A stretch of 64,000 nt of DNA from Actinocatenispora sera (lineage in GTDB: Bacteria; Actinomycetota; Actinomycetes; Mycobacteriales; Micromonosporaceae). The DNA lies in NCBI RefSeq assembly GCF_018324685.1, contig NZ_AP023354.1:558001-622000 (forward strand). Direction: 5' to 3'. Positions 51,339 to 60,859 of this stretch are shown in pieces (position 1 is the stretch's first letter; each line of letters opens with the position of its first letter). A program made the translations under genes and the position numbers. The notes beneath the pieces were generated by a model. It was not told where the DNA came from and did no database searches. It saw nothing but the letters and a program-made list of their open reading frames with translations.

Positions 51339-52420
51339 CGCCGGTTTCCCTTCGCTTCCAGCATCGAGCGCAGCCCGGACAGTACTGCGCGGCCGCCGGC
51401 GCGGAGCAGCCGCTCGGCCTCGTCCAGGCCGCCGGCGTGGACCGGCGCGCCCATCCCGTGCCCGGCGATGAAGTCGTCGAACGCCTCCGGCGTGCTGCGC
51501 GGCGAGTAGTCGAAGTCGTCGATCAGCCGCCGCACGTCCACCACCCGACCGTGCACCAGGAAGTCGAGCTGGTCGAGCGAGAAGTCCACCAGCCCGGACC
51601 GGCGCGCCAGCTGCGCCACCGTGGTCATCGCCGGGTCCGGCATCGGCCACGGCACCCGGCCGGCCCGGCGGACCGCCTGGGACAGCAGCAGCACGCCCGG
51701 CCCGGCCACGTTGAAGTCACCGGGATGGTCCTCGCACGCGGCCCGGCAGGTCACCTCGACGGCGTCGTCGGCGTGGACGAACTGGATCCGCGGGTCGTGG
51801 CCGAGCACGGTCGGCACGACCGGCAGCGAGAAGTACCGGGTGAGGGTGGTGTCGGCGCGCGAGCCGACGAACGGGGCGAACCGCAGCACGGTCACCGCCG
51901 TGTCGGGGCGACGGCGCCGGAACCCGCGCACGTACCCCTCGATCTCGACGACGTCCTTGGCGTAGCCGCCGCGCGGCATGGCGCGCAGCGCGGTCTGCTC
52001 GGTGAAGATCGCCGGGTCCCGCGGGGACGCACCGTACGCGGCGGTGGACGAGCGGACGACCAGCCGGCGCACCGTCGGCGCGTGCTGGCACGCCGCGAGC
52101 AGCTGCAACGTACCGATGACGTTGAGCTCCTTCATCGCGTCGCGGCCGCCGGCCCCGGTCGGGCCGGCGACCACCGCGAGGTGTAGCACGGTGTCCACCG
52201 CGGCGTCGGTCACCAGCCGGGCGATGCCCGGACTGCTGATGTCGGCGCGGCGGTAGTCGACCGCGGTCAGCAGGCTCGCGGCCACCCCGGTCGGCTCGGT
52301 CTCGTCCACGCCGACAACCCGGTCGATCCGGGGGTCGGCGGCGAGGCGAGCCGCGACCTGGGCCGCGAAGTACCTGCTGACGCCCGTGACGAGCACGACC
52401 CGTGGTGCGACTGCGTGCAT
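51335..52420 (-). CDS. NAD-dependent epimerase/dehydratase (extended SDR)
   Basis: 361 residues. A Rossmann-like start VVLVTGVSRYFAAQVA (TGxxxxxA form), DxD-type VVGVDETEP, HLAVVAGPT, then the catalytic YAKDVVE (YxxxK, ~153-157) and LRFAPFVG. The C-terminal domain is short. The product is unknown, though the gene pairs with the LPLAT and HAD genes in many actinobacteria and may act on lipids or surface sugars. The ATG at 52420 is used. bS22 lies 108 bp upstream on the same strand. Confidence 0.88.
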   Translation of the reverse strand: MHAVAPRVVLVTGVSRYFAAQVAARLAADPRIDRVVGVDETEPTGVAASLLTAVDYRRADISSPGIARLVTDAAVDTVLHLAVVAGPTGAGGRDAMKELNVIGTLQLLAACQHAPTVRRLVVRSSTAAYGASPRDPAIFTEQTALRAMPRGGYAKDVVEIEGYVRGFRRRRPDTAVTVLRFAPFVGSRADTTLTRYFSLPVVPTVLGHDPRIQFVHADDAVEVTCRAACEDHPGDFNVAGPGVLLLSQAVRRAGRVPWPMPDPAMTTVAQLARRSGLVDFSLDQLDFLVHGRVVDVRRLIDDFDYSPRSTPEAFDDFIAGHGMGAPVHAGGLDEAERLLRAGGRAVLSGLRSMLEAKGNRR

Positions 52421-52528
52421 GCGCGCCCCCAGCACCATCAGTGGCTGACGCGAATCCTGCCGGTGGACGACGTCGTCACGACCCGTCCCACGGCACCGGC
52501 GATGCGGTCGGCAGCGGCCGACCCGGGC

Positions 52529-52630
52529 CTACTTGCCCTGACGGCGCCGCTGGATGCGGGTCTTACGCAGCAGCTTGCGGTGCTTCTTCTTCGCCATCCG
52601 CTTGCGCCGCTTCTTGACGACGGAGCCCAT
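52529..52630 (-). CDS. Small ribosomal protein bS22 (AURKAIP1/COX24 domain)
   Basis: 33 residues, extremely basic: [19 protein letters not shown] followed by [14 protein letters not shown]. This is the actinobacterial bS22 protein that binds near the decoding centre of the small subunit. The ATG at 52630 follows AGGGG by six nt. Next to the epimerase and LPLAT genes, as in Streptomyces. Confidence 0.95.
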   Translation of the reverse strand: MGSVVKKRRKRMAKKKHRKLLRKTRIQRRRQGK

Positions 52631-52966
52631 ACGTCATCCCCTTGCTTGCGATTGTCGCCGGCCGACGATGCGGCGGCCTGGCGCAGGTAGTGAACACCAA
52701 ACCTTATCCGGGTGAGCGGGTGGTCGGCGCAGCGGGCGGAGGTGCACCGACGGGCGTCACACCATCTCAGCGGCGCTCGTCACGCTGAGCGATCGCCGCG
52801 CCGGTGCCGCCGCACCTCGCCGGCGGCGGTACGCGGTAGCTTCCGGGCCTCGGTCCGCCGCGGCGCGCCGCATCGGTGGCGCGTGGTAAGTGGCGCGGCT
52901 GAAACCGGGTGGCGGCTGCCGTGGACGGATCGCCACCCGGTTTTTTCGACCTGTCGAGGAAGATTT
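52631..52966. other. Intergenic between bS22 and DUF397 gene
   Basis: No further gene seen in 336 bp. The right end carries the terminator of the XRE/DUF397 operon; the left end holds the bS22 promoter region. Confidence 0.4.
52902..52946. terminator. Intrinsic terminator with T run
   Basis: AAACCGGGTGGCG (52902-52914) and CGCCACCCGGTTT (52931-52943) form a 13-bp stem with a 16-nt loop, continued by T's to 52946 on the plus strand. On the minus strand it lies 21 nt after the DUF397 stop and has a shorter U tail. Probably bidirectional. Confidence 0.85.
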
Positions 52967-53191
52967 TCAGCTCAGGTCGAAACGGCCACCGCGAATTCCT
53001 TCGAGGAACTCGCCCCAGGCCGCCCTGTCAAATACGAATGCCGTACCCAGTCGATTCTTGGAATCGCGCACACCCACACCCGACGGGACGAACGCGACTT
53101 CGACGCAGTTGTTTCCGCCCCCGCTGCGGGTGCTCTTGCGCCAGGCCGCGAAGGCCAGCTCGGTAGGGTACGCGGTGCCTTGGTAGTGCAT
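52967..53191 (-). CDS. DUF397 domain protein, second pair
   Basis: 74 residues with AAWRKSTRSGGGNNCVEVAF (~15-34), VGVRDSKN and AWGEFLEGIRGG. The ATG at 53191 shares one base with the XRE stop (TGATG). A GTG one codon upstream is also possible. Partner of the XRE/DUF5753 regulator encoded directly upstream. Confidence 0.92.
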   Translation of the reverse strand: MHYQGTAYPTELAFAAWRKSTRSGGGNNCVEVAFVPSGVGVRDSKNRLGTAFVFDRAAWGEFLEGIRGGRFDLS

Positions 53192-54039
53192 CACAACTCC
53201 TTCGTCAGCGCGACGAGCCGCTCCAATGCATTGTCCGGCTTGAGCGCCGCCGCGCGTAGATGGTCAAACATCAGGTTATAACGACGAACCTCCTGGTCAG
53301 TTTCCAGATAGAGGCCACCAGTTGCATTGTCGAGATAAACCACATCCGGATCCTCGGGATCCGGGAAACCGAGGATGACAAAGGCACCGTCCATCCCCGC
53401 ATGTTCGCCGGAATCGAAGGGCACCACCTGCATCGTCACGTTGGTGCGCTCGGCCACGGCGGCCAGGTGGTGCAGCTGCTCGCGCATCACCTCGCGGCCA
53501 CCGACCCAGCGGTGCAGGACCGCCTCGTCGAGCACCAGCCAGAGCTCCGGGGGATCACCCTCCGTAAGCAGCTTCTGTCGAGCGAGCCGCAGGTCCACCC
53601 TGCGCTCGATCTCCTCGGGGGTGAGGTCCGGTCGGGCCGCCCGGGTCGCGGCGCGGGCGTACTCCCGGGTCTGGAGCAGGCCCGGAATCAACAGCGCCTC
53701 GTAGGTGAAAATGGTCTCCGCGGCGGCCTCCAGCCCGATGTACGGGCCGAGCGCGACGTCGCTGTACGGATGCCACCAGGCCTTCTGCCGCGCCTCCCGG
53801 GCGATCTGGACGAGTTCCTCGCACTTCTGCTCGTCCAGACCGTAGATGTGCAGCATGAAGCGGACGTCCCGGGCCGTCGGCGAGACCTGGGCGTTCTCGG
53901 TCCGGGAGATCTTGGACGCGGAACACTCCATCCGGCCGGCGACCTGGTCGATGGTCAGCCCGGCCTCCTCCCGCAGCCGGCGCAGCTCCATGGCAAGCCG
54001 CCGGCGCCGTGCGGTCGGGCTGCGTCGTCTGAGGGTCAT
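53191..54039 (-). CDS. XRE-type regulator with DUF5753 domain, second pair
   Basis: 282 residues. [36 protein letters not shown] in two blocks (~19-48). The DUF5753 domain has [31 protein letters not shown] and [21 protein letters not shown]. The ATG at 54039 is preceded by GGAGG. Diverged from the first XRE of the window (35779), so the pairs are old paralogues and not a recent duplication. Confidence 0.92.
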   Translation of the reverse strand: MTLRRRSPTARRRRLAMELRRLREEAGLTIDQVAGRMECSASKISRTENAQVSPTARDVRFMLHIYGLDEQKCEELVQIAREARQKAWWHPYSDVALGPYIGLEAAAETIFTYEALLIPGLLQTREYARAATRAARPDLTPEEIERRVDLRLARQKLLTEGDPPELWLVLDEAVLHRWVGGREVMREQLHHLAAVAERTNVTMQVVPFDSGEHAGMDGAFVILGFPDPEDPDVVYLDNATGGLYLETDQEVRRYNLMFDHLRAAALKPDNALERLVALTKEL

Positions 54040-54388
54040 CGCCTTACCTCCTCGGCACGCCGATCGGGAGTGGGATCCGGCTCCACCCAGACCGGCGCAG
54101 CTAACCCCCCGCCGATCTTGCACCTACTCACCGATCCTGCCCAGACCGGAAGCACAGAAATTCGTCGACACCGGCGGAGGACATCTCCGGCGAACGGCAC
54201 CGTTGCGCTGTTACCTCTCGGATGCGAGGTTTCGCCGACCTTCCACCGGCCTAACGAAGCGGACCGCGGGAGGTGGCGGATGCGGTCAGGTCTGCTTGAT
54301 CAATAACAAAGCGCCAGCTCAGTACGGGGGCGGAGACGACGACGGGGCGCCCGGCCGATGCCGGACGCCCCGTGGCCGTCTCGCTCGC
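54040..54388. other. Intergenic region upstream of the XRE gene
   Basis: No gene seen. Contains the XRE promoter region on the left and the proline dehydrogenase terminator on the right. Confidence 0.4.
54342..54373 (-). terminator. Terminator hairpin after proline dehydrogenase
   Basis: ACGGGGCG (54342-54349) pairs with CGCCCCGT (54366-54373); inner CCGGC/GCCGG continues after one mismatch, loop CGAT. Begins 16 nt after the gene's stop. Confidence 0.78.
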
Positions 54389-55309
54389 TCAGCCGCGGCT
54401 GCCGAGCGAACGCAGGAAGAACGCCAGGTTGGCCGGGCGCTCGGCAAGACGTCGCATCAGATACCCGTACCACTGCACGCCGTACGGCAGGTAGACACGC
54501 ATCGTGTACCCGTCGGCGATGAGCCGGCGCTGCTCGTCCGGCCGGATGCCGTACAGCATCTGGAACTCGAACGAGTCGGGCGAGCGGTCGAACCACTTCG
54601 CCCGGTCCTCCGCGATCGCCACCATCCGCGGGTCGTGGGTGGCGACCATCGGCCGGCCCTCGCCCGCCATCAGGATGTTCAGGCACCGCACGTACGACCG
54701 ATCGACGTCGAGCTTGGCCTGGAACGCCACCGACTCGGGCTCGTCGTACGCCCCCTTGCACAGCCGGACCCGGGAACCCGCACCGGCCAGCTCGCGGCAG
54801 TCCGCCTCGGTGCGTCGCAGGTACGCCTGGAGCACCGCACCGGTGTCCGGGAAGTCCTTGCGCAGCTGCATCAGCAGTTCGAGGGTCGAGTCGGTGGTGG
54901 TGTGGTCCTCCATGTCCACCGTCACGGTGGTGCCGGCGTTCGTCGCCGCCTGGCAGATCTCCCGCGCGTACCGGTAGGCGAGCTTCTCGTCGAACAGCTG
55001 CCCCAGCGCGGACAGCTTGATGCTGACCTCCACCGGCGGGCACAGCCCCTCGGCGGACAGCGCACCGAGCAGGTCGAGGTACGCCTGCTTCGTGGTCGCC
55101 GCCTGCTCCGGGCTGGTGGTGTCCTCGCCCAGGTAGTCGAGGCTGACCGCGAGGCCGGAGGAGACCAGCTCGCGCGAGGTCTTGAGGGCGTCGTCGAGCG
55201 CGGCGCCCGCGACGTAACGACGGACCACGTCCCGGCTGACCGGGGCGGTCCCGACAAGCCGCTCGACCCGGTCACTGCGGGCGGCGGCGAGGATCACCGA
55301 TCGGAGCAT
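54389..55309 (-). CDS. Proline dehydrogenase (monofunctional)
   Basis: 306 residues, the normal size of single-domain PRODH. FAD- and proline-binding motifs: [59 protein letters not shown] and [17 protein letters not shown], then [20 protein letters not shown] near the C-terminus. It oxidises proline to P5C with electrons to quinone. The ATG at 55309 is used. No P5C dehydrogenase gene is nearby. Confidence 0.95.
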   Translation of the reverse strand: MLRSVILAAARSDRVERLVGTAPVSRDVVRRYVAGAALDDALKTSRELVSSGLAVSLDYLGEDTTSPEQAATTKQAYLDLLGALSAEGLCPPVEVSIKLSALGQLFDEKLAYRYAREICQAATNAGTTVTVDMEDHTTTDSTLELLMQLRKDFPDTGAVLQAYLRRTEADCRELAGAGSRVRLCKGAYDEPESVAFQAKLDVDRSYVRCLNILMAGEGRPMVATHDPRMVAIAEDRAKWFDRSPDSFEFQMLYGIRPDEQRRLIADGYTMRVYLPYGVQWYGYLMRRLAERPANLAFFLRSLGSRG

Positions 55310-55549
55310 GGCCCCGACTTTAACCCTGCCGCCGGTCCGCTCGACAGGGAGACCCATCACAGAACGTCAACATGTTTCGAAGGGCTGCCTCGTCCGATTC
55401 CGTCGATCTTTCACACAGCTCCCGCGCCACCGTCAAATCGTCGGCCGCAGCGGTGGCTGCGCGACGGCCCGCCCACGCGTGGCGGCCGAACCGGACACCG
55501 CGGTACGGCGGCGCCCGGCCGGGGCCGGTACCGGTGGGAGGATGCAGGG

Positions 55550-56716
55550 ATGGACACGCCCCGGGAGCTGGTCGTCGGCCTGGGGTCCGGCGCCGAGCAG
55601 CTGGCCGATCCGGACCTCGCCACCGCCGACATGGTGCTCAACATCGGCCCGCAGCACCCGTCCACGCACGGCGTGCTGCGGCTGCGGCTGACGCTCGACG
55701 GCGAGCGGGTGAAGGCCGCCGAACCGATCATCGGGTACATGCACCGCGGCGCCGAGAAGCTGTTCGAGGTGCGCGACTACCGGCAGATCATCATGCTGGC
55801 GAACCGGCACGACTGGCTGAGCGCGTTCAGCAACGAGCTGGGTGTGGTGCTCGCGGTCGAGCGGCTGATGGGCATCGCGGTACCGGACCGGGCGGTGTGG
55901 CTGCGCACCCTGCTCGCCGAGCTGAACCGGGTGCTCAACCACCTGATGTTCCTCGGCTCGTACCCGCTGGAGATCGGGGCGATCACGCCGATGTTCTACG
56001 CGTTCCGGGAACGCGAGACGCTGCAGGCCGTCATGGAGGAGGTCGCCGGCGGCCGGATGCACTTCATGTTCAACCGGGTCGGCGGGCTGAAGGAGGAGGT
56101 GCCGGCGGGCTGGACCCGGCGCTGCCGGGACGCCATCGCCTCGGTACGGCGGCGGCTGCCGGACCTCGACGACATCATCATGCGCAACGAGATCTTCCTG
56201 GCCCGTACCGTCGGGGTCGGCGTGCTGAGCGCCGAGGCGGCAGCGGCGTACGGGGTGTCCGGGCCGGTGGCCCGCGCCTCCGGGCTCGACCTCGACCTGC
56301 GCCGGGACGAGCCGTACCTCGCCTACGACCGGCTCGACGTGCCGGTGGTCACCCGCACCGCCGGCGACTGCCACTCCCGGTTCGAGTGCCTGCTGGAGCA
56401 GGTGCACGTGTCGCTCGACCTTGCCGACGCCTGCCTGTCCGAAGTGGACAGGACCACCGGACCGGTGAACGTGCGGCTACCCAAGGTGGTCAAGGCGCCG
56501 GAGGGCCACACGTACGCCTGGACCGAGAACCCGCTCGGCATCAACGGCTACTACCTGGTCTCGCGCGGGGAGAAGACGCCGTGGCGCCTCAAGCTGCGCA
56601 CCGCCTCGTACGCCAACATCCAGGCACTGTGCACGTTGCTGCCGGGCTGCCTGGTACCGGACCTGATCGCGATCCTCGGCTCGATGTTCTTCGTCGTCGG
56701 CGACATCGACAAGTAG
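55550..56716 (+). CDS. nuoD: NADH-quinone oxidoreductase subunit D (stand-alone copy)
   Basis: 388 residues, NuoD/49-kDa subunit family, related to the large subunit of NiFe hydrogenases. [47 protein letters not shown] and a C-terminal [25 protein letters not shown] in blocks are standard. It normally sits in the nuo operon, but here no other nuo gene is adjacent; the neighbours are proline dehydrogenase (divergent) and an unrelated repeat protein. The ATG at 55550 follows GGGAGGA. It may be an extra nuoD copy or part of another respiratory complex. Confidence 0.93.
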   Translation: MDTPRELVVGLGSGAEQLADPDLATADMVLNIGPQHPSTHGVLRLRLTLDGERVKAAEPIIGYMHRGAEKLFEVRDYRQIIMLANRHDWLSAFSNELGVVLAVERLMGIAVPDRAVWLRTLLAELNRVLNHLMFLGSYPLEIGAITPMFYAFRERETLQAVMEEVAGGRMHFMFNRVGGLKEEVPAGWTRRCRDAIASVRRRLPDLDDIIMRNEIFLARTVGVGVLSAEAAAAYGVSGPVARASGLDLDLRRDEPYLAYDRLDVPVVTRTAGDCHSRFECLLEQVHVSLDLADACLSEVDRTTGPVNVRLPKVVKAPEGHTYAWTENPLGINGYYLVSRGEKTPWRLKLRTASYANIQALCTLLPGCLVPDLIAILGSMFFVVGDIDK

Positions 56717-56823
56717 CGCGGCCGCGCGACGTCCGGGATCGGTCCCCGTCGCGGTCAGCCCTCGGCGCTGGTCCGTCCTCGGCTCAGGGCGGTCCCCGTC
56801 GCAGGTCAGTTCTCGCGCGCAGG

Positions 56824-57786
56824 TCAGTCCTCGGCGCGGTGCCGGGCCCGGCGTGCCGCGCGGGGCGACACCGGTGCCGGAGGCAGGGGCGGCGGCGGAT
56901 CCTCGCCACGCAACTCGGCCCACGGATCGAGGCGGGCGACGCTGTCTCGGAGCGGGTCGACGGCGCGCGGCGACCGGCGGCGCACGACCGGCGCCGGGGG
57001 CGCGGCCTCGGGTTGCGGCTTGCGCCGCTCCACCCGCAACGGTTCGAACCGCTGCACCCCGCTGTCCCGCAGCGGATCCGGCGCGGGCGGCAGGGTGCCC
57101 CGGCCGGCCGCGGTGCGCGCGGCGTTGCGCCCCGGCGCCGTCGCGCCGGGACGCACACCGTCCCGTACCGGCTCCATCGCACCCGGCCGCAGACTGTCCC
57201 GCACCGGATCGACCGCACCCGGCCGCAGACTGTCCCGCACCGGATCGACCGCACCCGGCCGCAGACTGTCCCGCACCGGATCGATCGCGCCGGGCTGCAT
57301 GCTGTCCGCCACCGGGTCGCGGCGGCGGGGCGGCATCCCCGGGCGGCGGGCACCGGCGGGCGCCTGGGCCGCGCTCGCCCCCACCGGCTCCCGGGCCGGG
57401 TCGGCGCCCAGCCGCGCGGCCAGCGTGTCGAGCTGCTCCTGCATGGCGGCGAGTTCGGCATGGGTACCGTGCTTGGTGCGCTGCAGCGCCGTGGTCATCG
57501 CGGAGCCGAGGTCGCCGCGCACCGCCTCGATCTCGGCGGCCAGGTTCTCCTGCAGCTCGATCCGGACCCCGTCGGCGTCCCGGCGCAGCACCACCGACAG
57601 CCCGATCAGCACCGTACCGGCGATCGCCAGGACCGCGGTGCCGCGCAGCTCACCGCCGTCCCGGGCGAACCAGAGCGCGATCCCGGCGAGCGGCGCGAGC
57701 ATCGCACCGATCCAGAACAGCACGGAGGGCAGCCGACCGCGGTGGGGTCGACGTCCCCGGTCGGACGCTGCGGTACGGGCTGTCAT
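56824..57786 (-). CDS. Two-helix membrane protein with 12-residue tandem repeats
   Basis: 320 residues. Two N-terminal hydrophobic helices (~21-41, ~49-67). A charged, helical region (~72-130, EIEAVRGDLGSAM, ELAAMQEQLDTLAARL) is probably a coiled coil. Then five tandem 12-residue units of DSLRPGAVDPVR type (161-220), and a Pro/Arg-rich C-terminus with further DPLRDS motifs (~237, ~285). No family recognised. The repeated DP[LV]RDS may be a binding or phosphorylation motif. The ATG at 57786 is used. Confidence 0.78.
   Translation of the reverse strand: MTARTAASDRGRRPHRGRLPSVLFWIGAMLAPLAGIALWFARDGGELRGTAVLAIAGTVLIGLSVVLRRDADGVRIELQENLAAEIEAVRGDLGSAMTTALQRTKHGTHAELAAMQEQLDTLAARLGADPAREPVGASAAQAPAGARRPGMPPRRRDPVADSMQPGAIDPVRDSLRPGAVDPVRDSLRPGAVDPVRDSLRPGAMEPVRDGVRPGATAPGRNAARTAAGRGTLPPAPDPLRDSGVQRFEPLRVERRKPQPEAAPPAPVVRRRSPRAVDPLRDSVARLDPWAELRGEDPPPPLPPAPVSPRAARRARHRAED
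57127..57306 (-). repeat. 36-bp tandem repeat in coding sequence (five units)
   Basis: Five in-frame 36-bp units; the middle three are nearly identical at the DNA level, the outer ones diverge. They encode the D[SG]xxPGAxxPxR repeat. Confidence 0.9.
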
Positions 57787-57964
57787 GGGAGCCGAGGCTA
57801 CCGAGTGCGACACGGTCGAAGAAAGGCCGGGCCATCGCGCAATCGGTAAAACGATCGACAACTGCCCGGCCACCCGGCCCGATCATCGGCAACCGGTGAC
57901 CCGGCCTGGACCAACCGTCACGACTGCGACGAGAATTACCCCGGTTCGGGGACTCCGATGCGAA

Positions 57965-57998
57965 CGGGCCGGCGGGGTCGACTGACCCCACCGGCCCG
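57965..57998 (-). terminator. Terminator hairpin after the substrate-binding protein gene
   Basis: CGGGCCGG-C-GGGGTC (57965-57979) pairs with GACCCC-A-CCGGCCCG (57984-57998), one mismatch, loop GACT. Sixteen bases after the stop. Confidence 0.82.
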
Positions 57999-58013
57999 AT
58001 CCGTGACGCTCGG

Positions 58014-59066
58014 TCAGCTGCCGGCGAGGGCGGCGTCCGAGCTGAGCAGCAGGCTGATCGACACCTTGCCGGTCTTCAGCCCGTTCTTCGACTGCGAACC
58101 GCCCGCGTCGAGCTGGACGAACTTGCCGAACTTCATCCCGTACTTGCTCTCCAGGCCCTGCTCGCAGAACGCCCGGTCCGGGCACTCCGGCGGGCCGCCC
58201 AGGATCGTCGCCTTGCCGTTGCACTTGGCGGCGAACTCGGACAGCGTGGAGACCTTGTTCTTCTCCGCGAACTCCTTCGTCACCCCGAACGCGTTCTCGT
58301 CGGCCGCCGCGGACGGCTCGCCGAACTTGAGCCCGTCCTTGGCGCCCAGCGAGGTCAGCGCCTTCATCGTGGTGTCGATGTCCGGCGAGGCCATCGGCTT
58401 CGCGTTCTTGCCGTTCGCCTTCTGGTTCAGGAACTCGGTCAGGGTCGCCGCGTACTCCGGCACGACCTGGATCTCGCCCTTCTCCAGCGCCGGCTCGTAC
58501 AGCTCGCGGTTGCCGATGGTGCGAACCGAGGTGGTGAAGCCACCGGCGTCCAGCACCGTGGAGTACAGGTAGGCGAGCGTCTTGCTCTCCGAGAAGTTCG
58601 CCGCGCCGATGGTCACCGAGCCGGAGCCCTTCTGTACCCCGTCGGTGAGGTTGGCGGTCTTGGCGAAGCCGGCCGCGACCTTCTGCGGCGGCACCCGGTC
58701 GACATCGGCCTGCTTGTTCAACTGGATCAACTTCGGCGTGTCCAGCGCCGCGGAGACCTTGTTCAGGTCGGCGATCAGCGCCGGCGACGCGACCTTCGCG
58801 TTCACCGCCGGAACGATGTTGTCGGAGTTCTGCAGGTGCTTGTCGTCCTTCAGCACGACGAGTTGGCTGCCCGCCACCGGGGCGCAGCCAGCACCCTTGA
58901 CGTTGGTCTCCTTCTTGGTGCCGGACGAACCGGCCTGGCCGCACCCGGCGGCCAACGCCGCCACCGAGAGCCCAGCAAGAATCCCGATCGCCACCCGGCG
59001 CGGAGGCACGCCGCGACGGCGCGCTCCCCTCGCAGCGAGTCGCGACCGCGAAAGCCGCGTTGCCAT
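58014..59066 (-). CDS. Osmoprotectant (OpuC/ProX-type) substrate-binding lipoprotein
   Basis: 350 residues. Lipoprotein signal: basic N-terminus, hydrophobic stretch, lipobox LAAGC with Cys42 as the lipidated residue. The mature domain has SVTIGAANFSESKTLAYLYSTVLDAGGF (two blocks) and NRELYEPALEKGEIQVVPEYAATLTEFL, which are typical of the glycine betaine/choline-binding OpuAC family. Third or last gene of a permease/permease/binding-protein set on this strand. The ATG at 59066 is used. Confidence 0.92.
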   Translation of the reverse strand: MATRLSRSRLAARGARRRGVPPRRVAIGILAGLSVAALAAGCGQAGSSGTKKETNVKGAGCAPVAGSQLVVLKDDKHLQNSDNIVPAVNAKVASPALIADLNKVSAALDTPKLIQLNKQADVDRVPPQKVAAGFAKTANLTDGVQKGSGSVTIGAANFSESKTLAYLYSTVLDAGGFTTSVRTIGNRELYEPALEKGEIQVVPEYAATLTEFLNQKANGKNAKPMASPDIDTTMKALTSLGAKDGLKFGEPSAAADENAFGVTKEFAEKNKVSTLSEFAAKCNGKATILGGPPECPDRAFCEQGLESKYGMKFGKFVQLDAGGSQSKNGLKTGKVSISLLLSSDAALAGS

Positions 59067-59223
59067 TACTGCCCGCCTTCCGTGTCCCGGCTCGGCCCCC
59101 CTGGCCGGCCGCGTGTCCGACGAGCGGTCGGCGCGCCCCTACCCGGACCTGGCCGGCCGGGAACACGGTGCCTTCCGCGCGCAGGGACTACCCAACCTCG
59201 CCGATGCGGGTGCCGCAACTCGA

Positions 59224-59240
59224 ATGGCAACAGTTGTCAT
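59224..59240. promoter_or_regulatory. 17-bp inverted repeat upstream of the binding-protein gene
   Basis: ATGGCAAC-A-GTTGTCAT, 7 of 8 pairs match. Lies in the 284-bp gap between permease and binding-protein genes, 158 nt before the latter. Candidate operator, regulator unknown. Confidence 0.35.
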
Positions 59241-59350
59241 CATCGTTACCCACCGGAGCCCCTGCAGCACCGTCACCGCCGGTGATCACGACGCGGTCTC
59301 GACGGAGAACGTTTTCCGAGCGACCGCGTCCATGATCACCGTGGCGGGCG

Positions 59351-60076
59351 TCAGCGGGCGAGGGCGGGCTTCGACGCGCGCCGGCGGGTACGGCGACGGG
59401 TGTGGCGCAGCGGGCGGGGTGTGACGGCCCGCTCGACCAGCACCAACACCCCCTCAACGAGCAGGCACAGCACCACCACGAGCAGCCCGCCGGCGAGCAC
59501 CTCGCCGCCCCCGGACGCGATGCCCAGGCCGAACCCCTCGTTGATGATCGCGCCGAGCCCGGGGCCGCCGACCAGCGCGGCCAGCGTGGTGGTCGCCACC
59601 ACCTGAACCGCGGCGGTGCGGAACCCACTGGCCAGGTACGGCACGGACAGCGGCAGCTCCACCCGGAACAGCACCTGCCACCCGGACAACCCCATCCCGT
59701 ACGCGGCGTCCCGCGCGCTCGGGTCCACCTCGCGCAGCCCGAGTACCGCGTTCGCCAGCAGCGGCGGGATCGCGAACACCGCCAGCGCCGCCACCGCCGA
59801 CCACGGCCCGAAGCCGAGGATCGTCAACGGGAAGATGGACAGCAACGCCAGGGTCGGAATCGCGCGGGTCAGGTTCGACACGCCGACGACCAGGCCGCCG
59901 CCGCGGCCGTGGTGGCCCAGCCAGATGCCGATCGGCCAGGCGATCGCACAGCCGATCGCCACCGACGCTGCCGAGATCCACAGGTGCTGCCAGGTCAGCG
60001 CGAGGATCCCGTCGGAGTTCGTCCAGTTCAGCGGGTCGTTCAGCCACACCCACGCCTGCGACACGATGCTGCTCAC
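59351..60076 (-). CDS. Osmoprotectant-type ABC transporter permease
   Basis: 241 residues, BPD_transp_1 fold with 5-6 helices. The EAA-type loop is in LREVDPSARDAAYGMGLSGWQVLFRVELPLS. Matches the OpuCB/OpuCD permease group. The GTG at 60076 follows GGGAGGGG. 76 nt after the other permease stop, likely the same operon. The last residues (RRRTRRRASK) are strongly basic. Confidence 0.9.
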   Translation of the reverse strand: MSSIVSQAWVWLNDPLNWTNSDGILALTWQHLWISAASVAIGCAIAWPIGIWLGHHGRGGGLVVGVSNLTRAIPTLALLSIFPLTILGFGPWSAVAALAVFAIPPLLANAVLGLREVDPSARDAAYGMGLSGWQVLFRVELPLSVPYLASGFRTAAVQVVATTTLAALVGGPGLGAIINEGFGLGIASGGGEVLAGGLLVVVLCLLVEGVLVLVERAVTPRPLRHTRRRTRRRASKPALAR

Positions 60077-60152
60077 GAGCGCCCCTCCCTCGTCGGAACG
60101 CGCACGAGGCACCGGCCCGCACCATGCCCATGATTCGCTCGCTGACGCTCGT

Positions 60153-60857
60153 TCACGACGCCCGCCTCCTCGACCAGGGGGTGGCCAGCCGGCCGAGCAG
60201 GGCCAGTACCAGGTCGAAGACCAGGGCCAGCAGGACCGTGGCGATCGTCGCCGTCATGATCTGCGCCTTGTAGAAGTTGTTCCGGAAGCCTTCCAGGATC
60301 AGCTCCCCGAACCCGCCGTACCCACCGACCACCGAACCGACCGTCACCATCGCGACGGTCGACACGGTCGCGATGCGCAGGCCGGTCATGATGCTGGGCA
60401 GCGACAGCGGCAGCTCGATCCGGGTGAGCAGGCCCAGCTTGCCGTAGCCCATGCCGCGGGCCGCGTCCCGGATCTCCACCGGTACCTGATTGAGCCCGGT
60501 CAGCGTGTTTCGCACGATGACCAGCAGCGCGTACAGCACCAGACCGATCACCACCGTACTGGCGTAGAGGCCGAGGAACGGCGCCAGCACGGCGAACAGC
60601 CCGAGGGACGGAATCGTGTACAGCACGCTGGAAAGTGCAAGGATCGGACCGGTGAGCCAGCTGACGCGGTACGCGAGGATACCGAGGGGGATCGCGAGCA
60701 CCGCCGCGATCAGCACCGACGCCGCGGTCAGCTCGACGTGCTGGATCAGCGCGGCGAGCAGCGCCGAGGCGTTGGATTGCACGTAGTCCCAGGAAAACCA
60801 CGGGTTGCCCGCGGCGTCGGTGACCGCCGCCAACGGGACCTGCTGAAGAGAGGACAC
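60153..60857 (-). CDS. Osmoprotectant-type ABC transporter permease, divergent from the ATPase gene
   Basis: 234 residues, BPD_transp_1 fold, with helices at ~45-65, ~75-95, ~100-120 and more; EAA loop LNQVPVEIRDAARGMGYGKLGLLTRIELPLS in two blocks. No Shine-Dalgarno sequence precedes the GTG at 60857, so a leaderless start or a start slightly downstream is likely. The start is only 2 bp from the start of the divergent ATPase gene. Confidence 0.9.
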   Translation of the reverse strand: MSSLQQVPLAAVTDAAGNPWFSWDYVQSNASALLAALIQHVELTAASVLIAAVLAIPLGILAYRVSWLTGPILALSSVLYTIPSLGLFAVLAPFLGLYASTVVIGLVLYALLVIVRNTLTGLNQVPVEIRDAARGMGYGKLGLLTRIELPLSLPSIMTGLRIATVSTVAMVTVGSVVGGYGGFGELILEGFRNNFYKAQIMTATIATVLLALVFDLVLALLGRLATPWSRRRAS

Positions 60858-60859
60858 AA

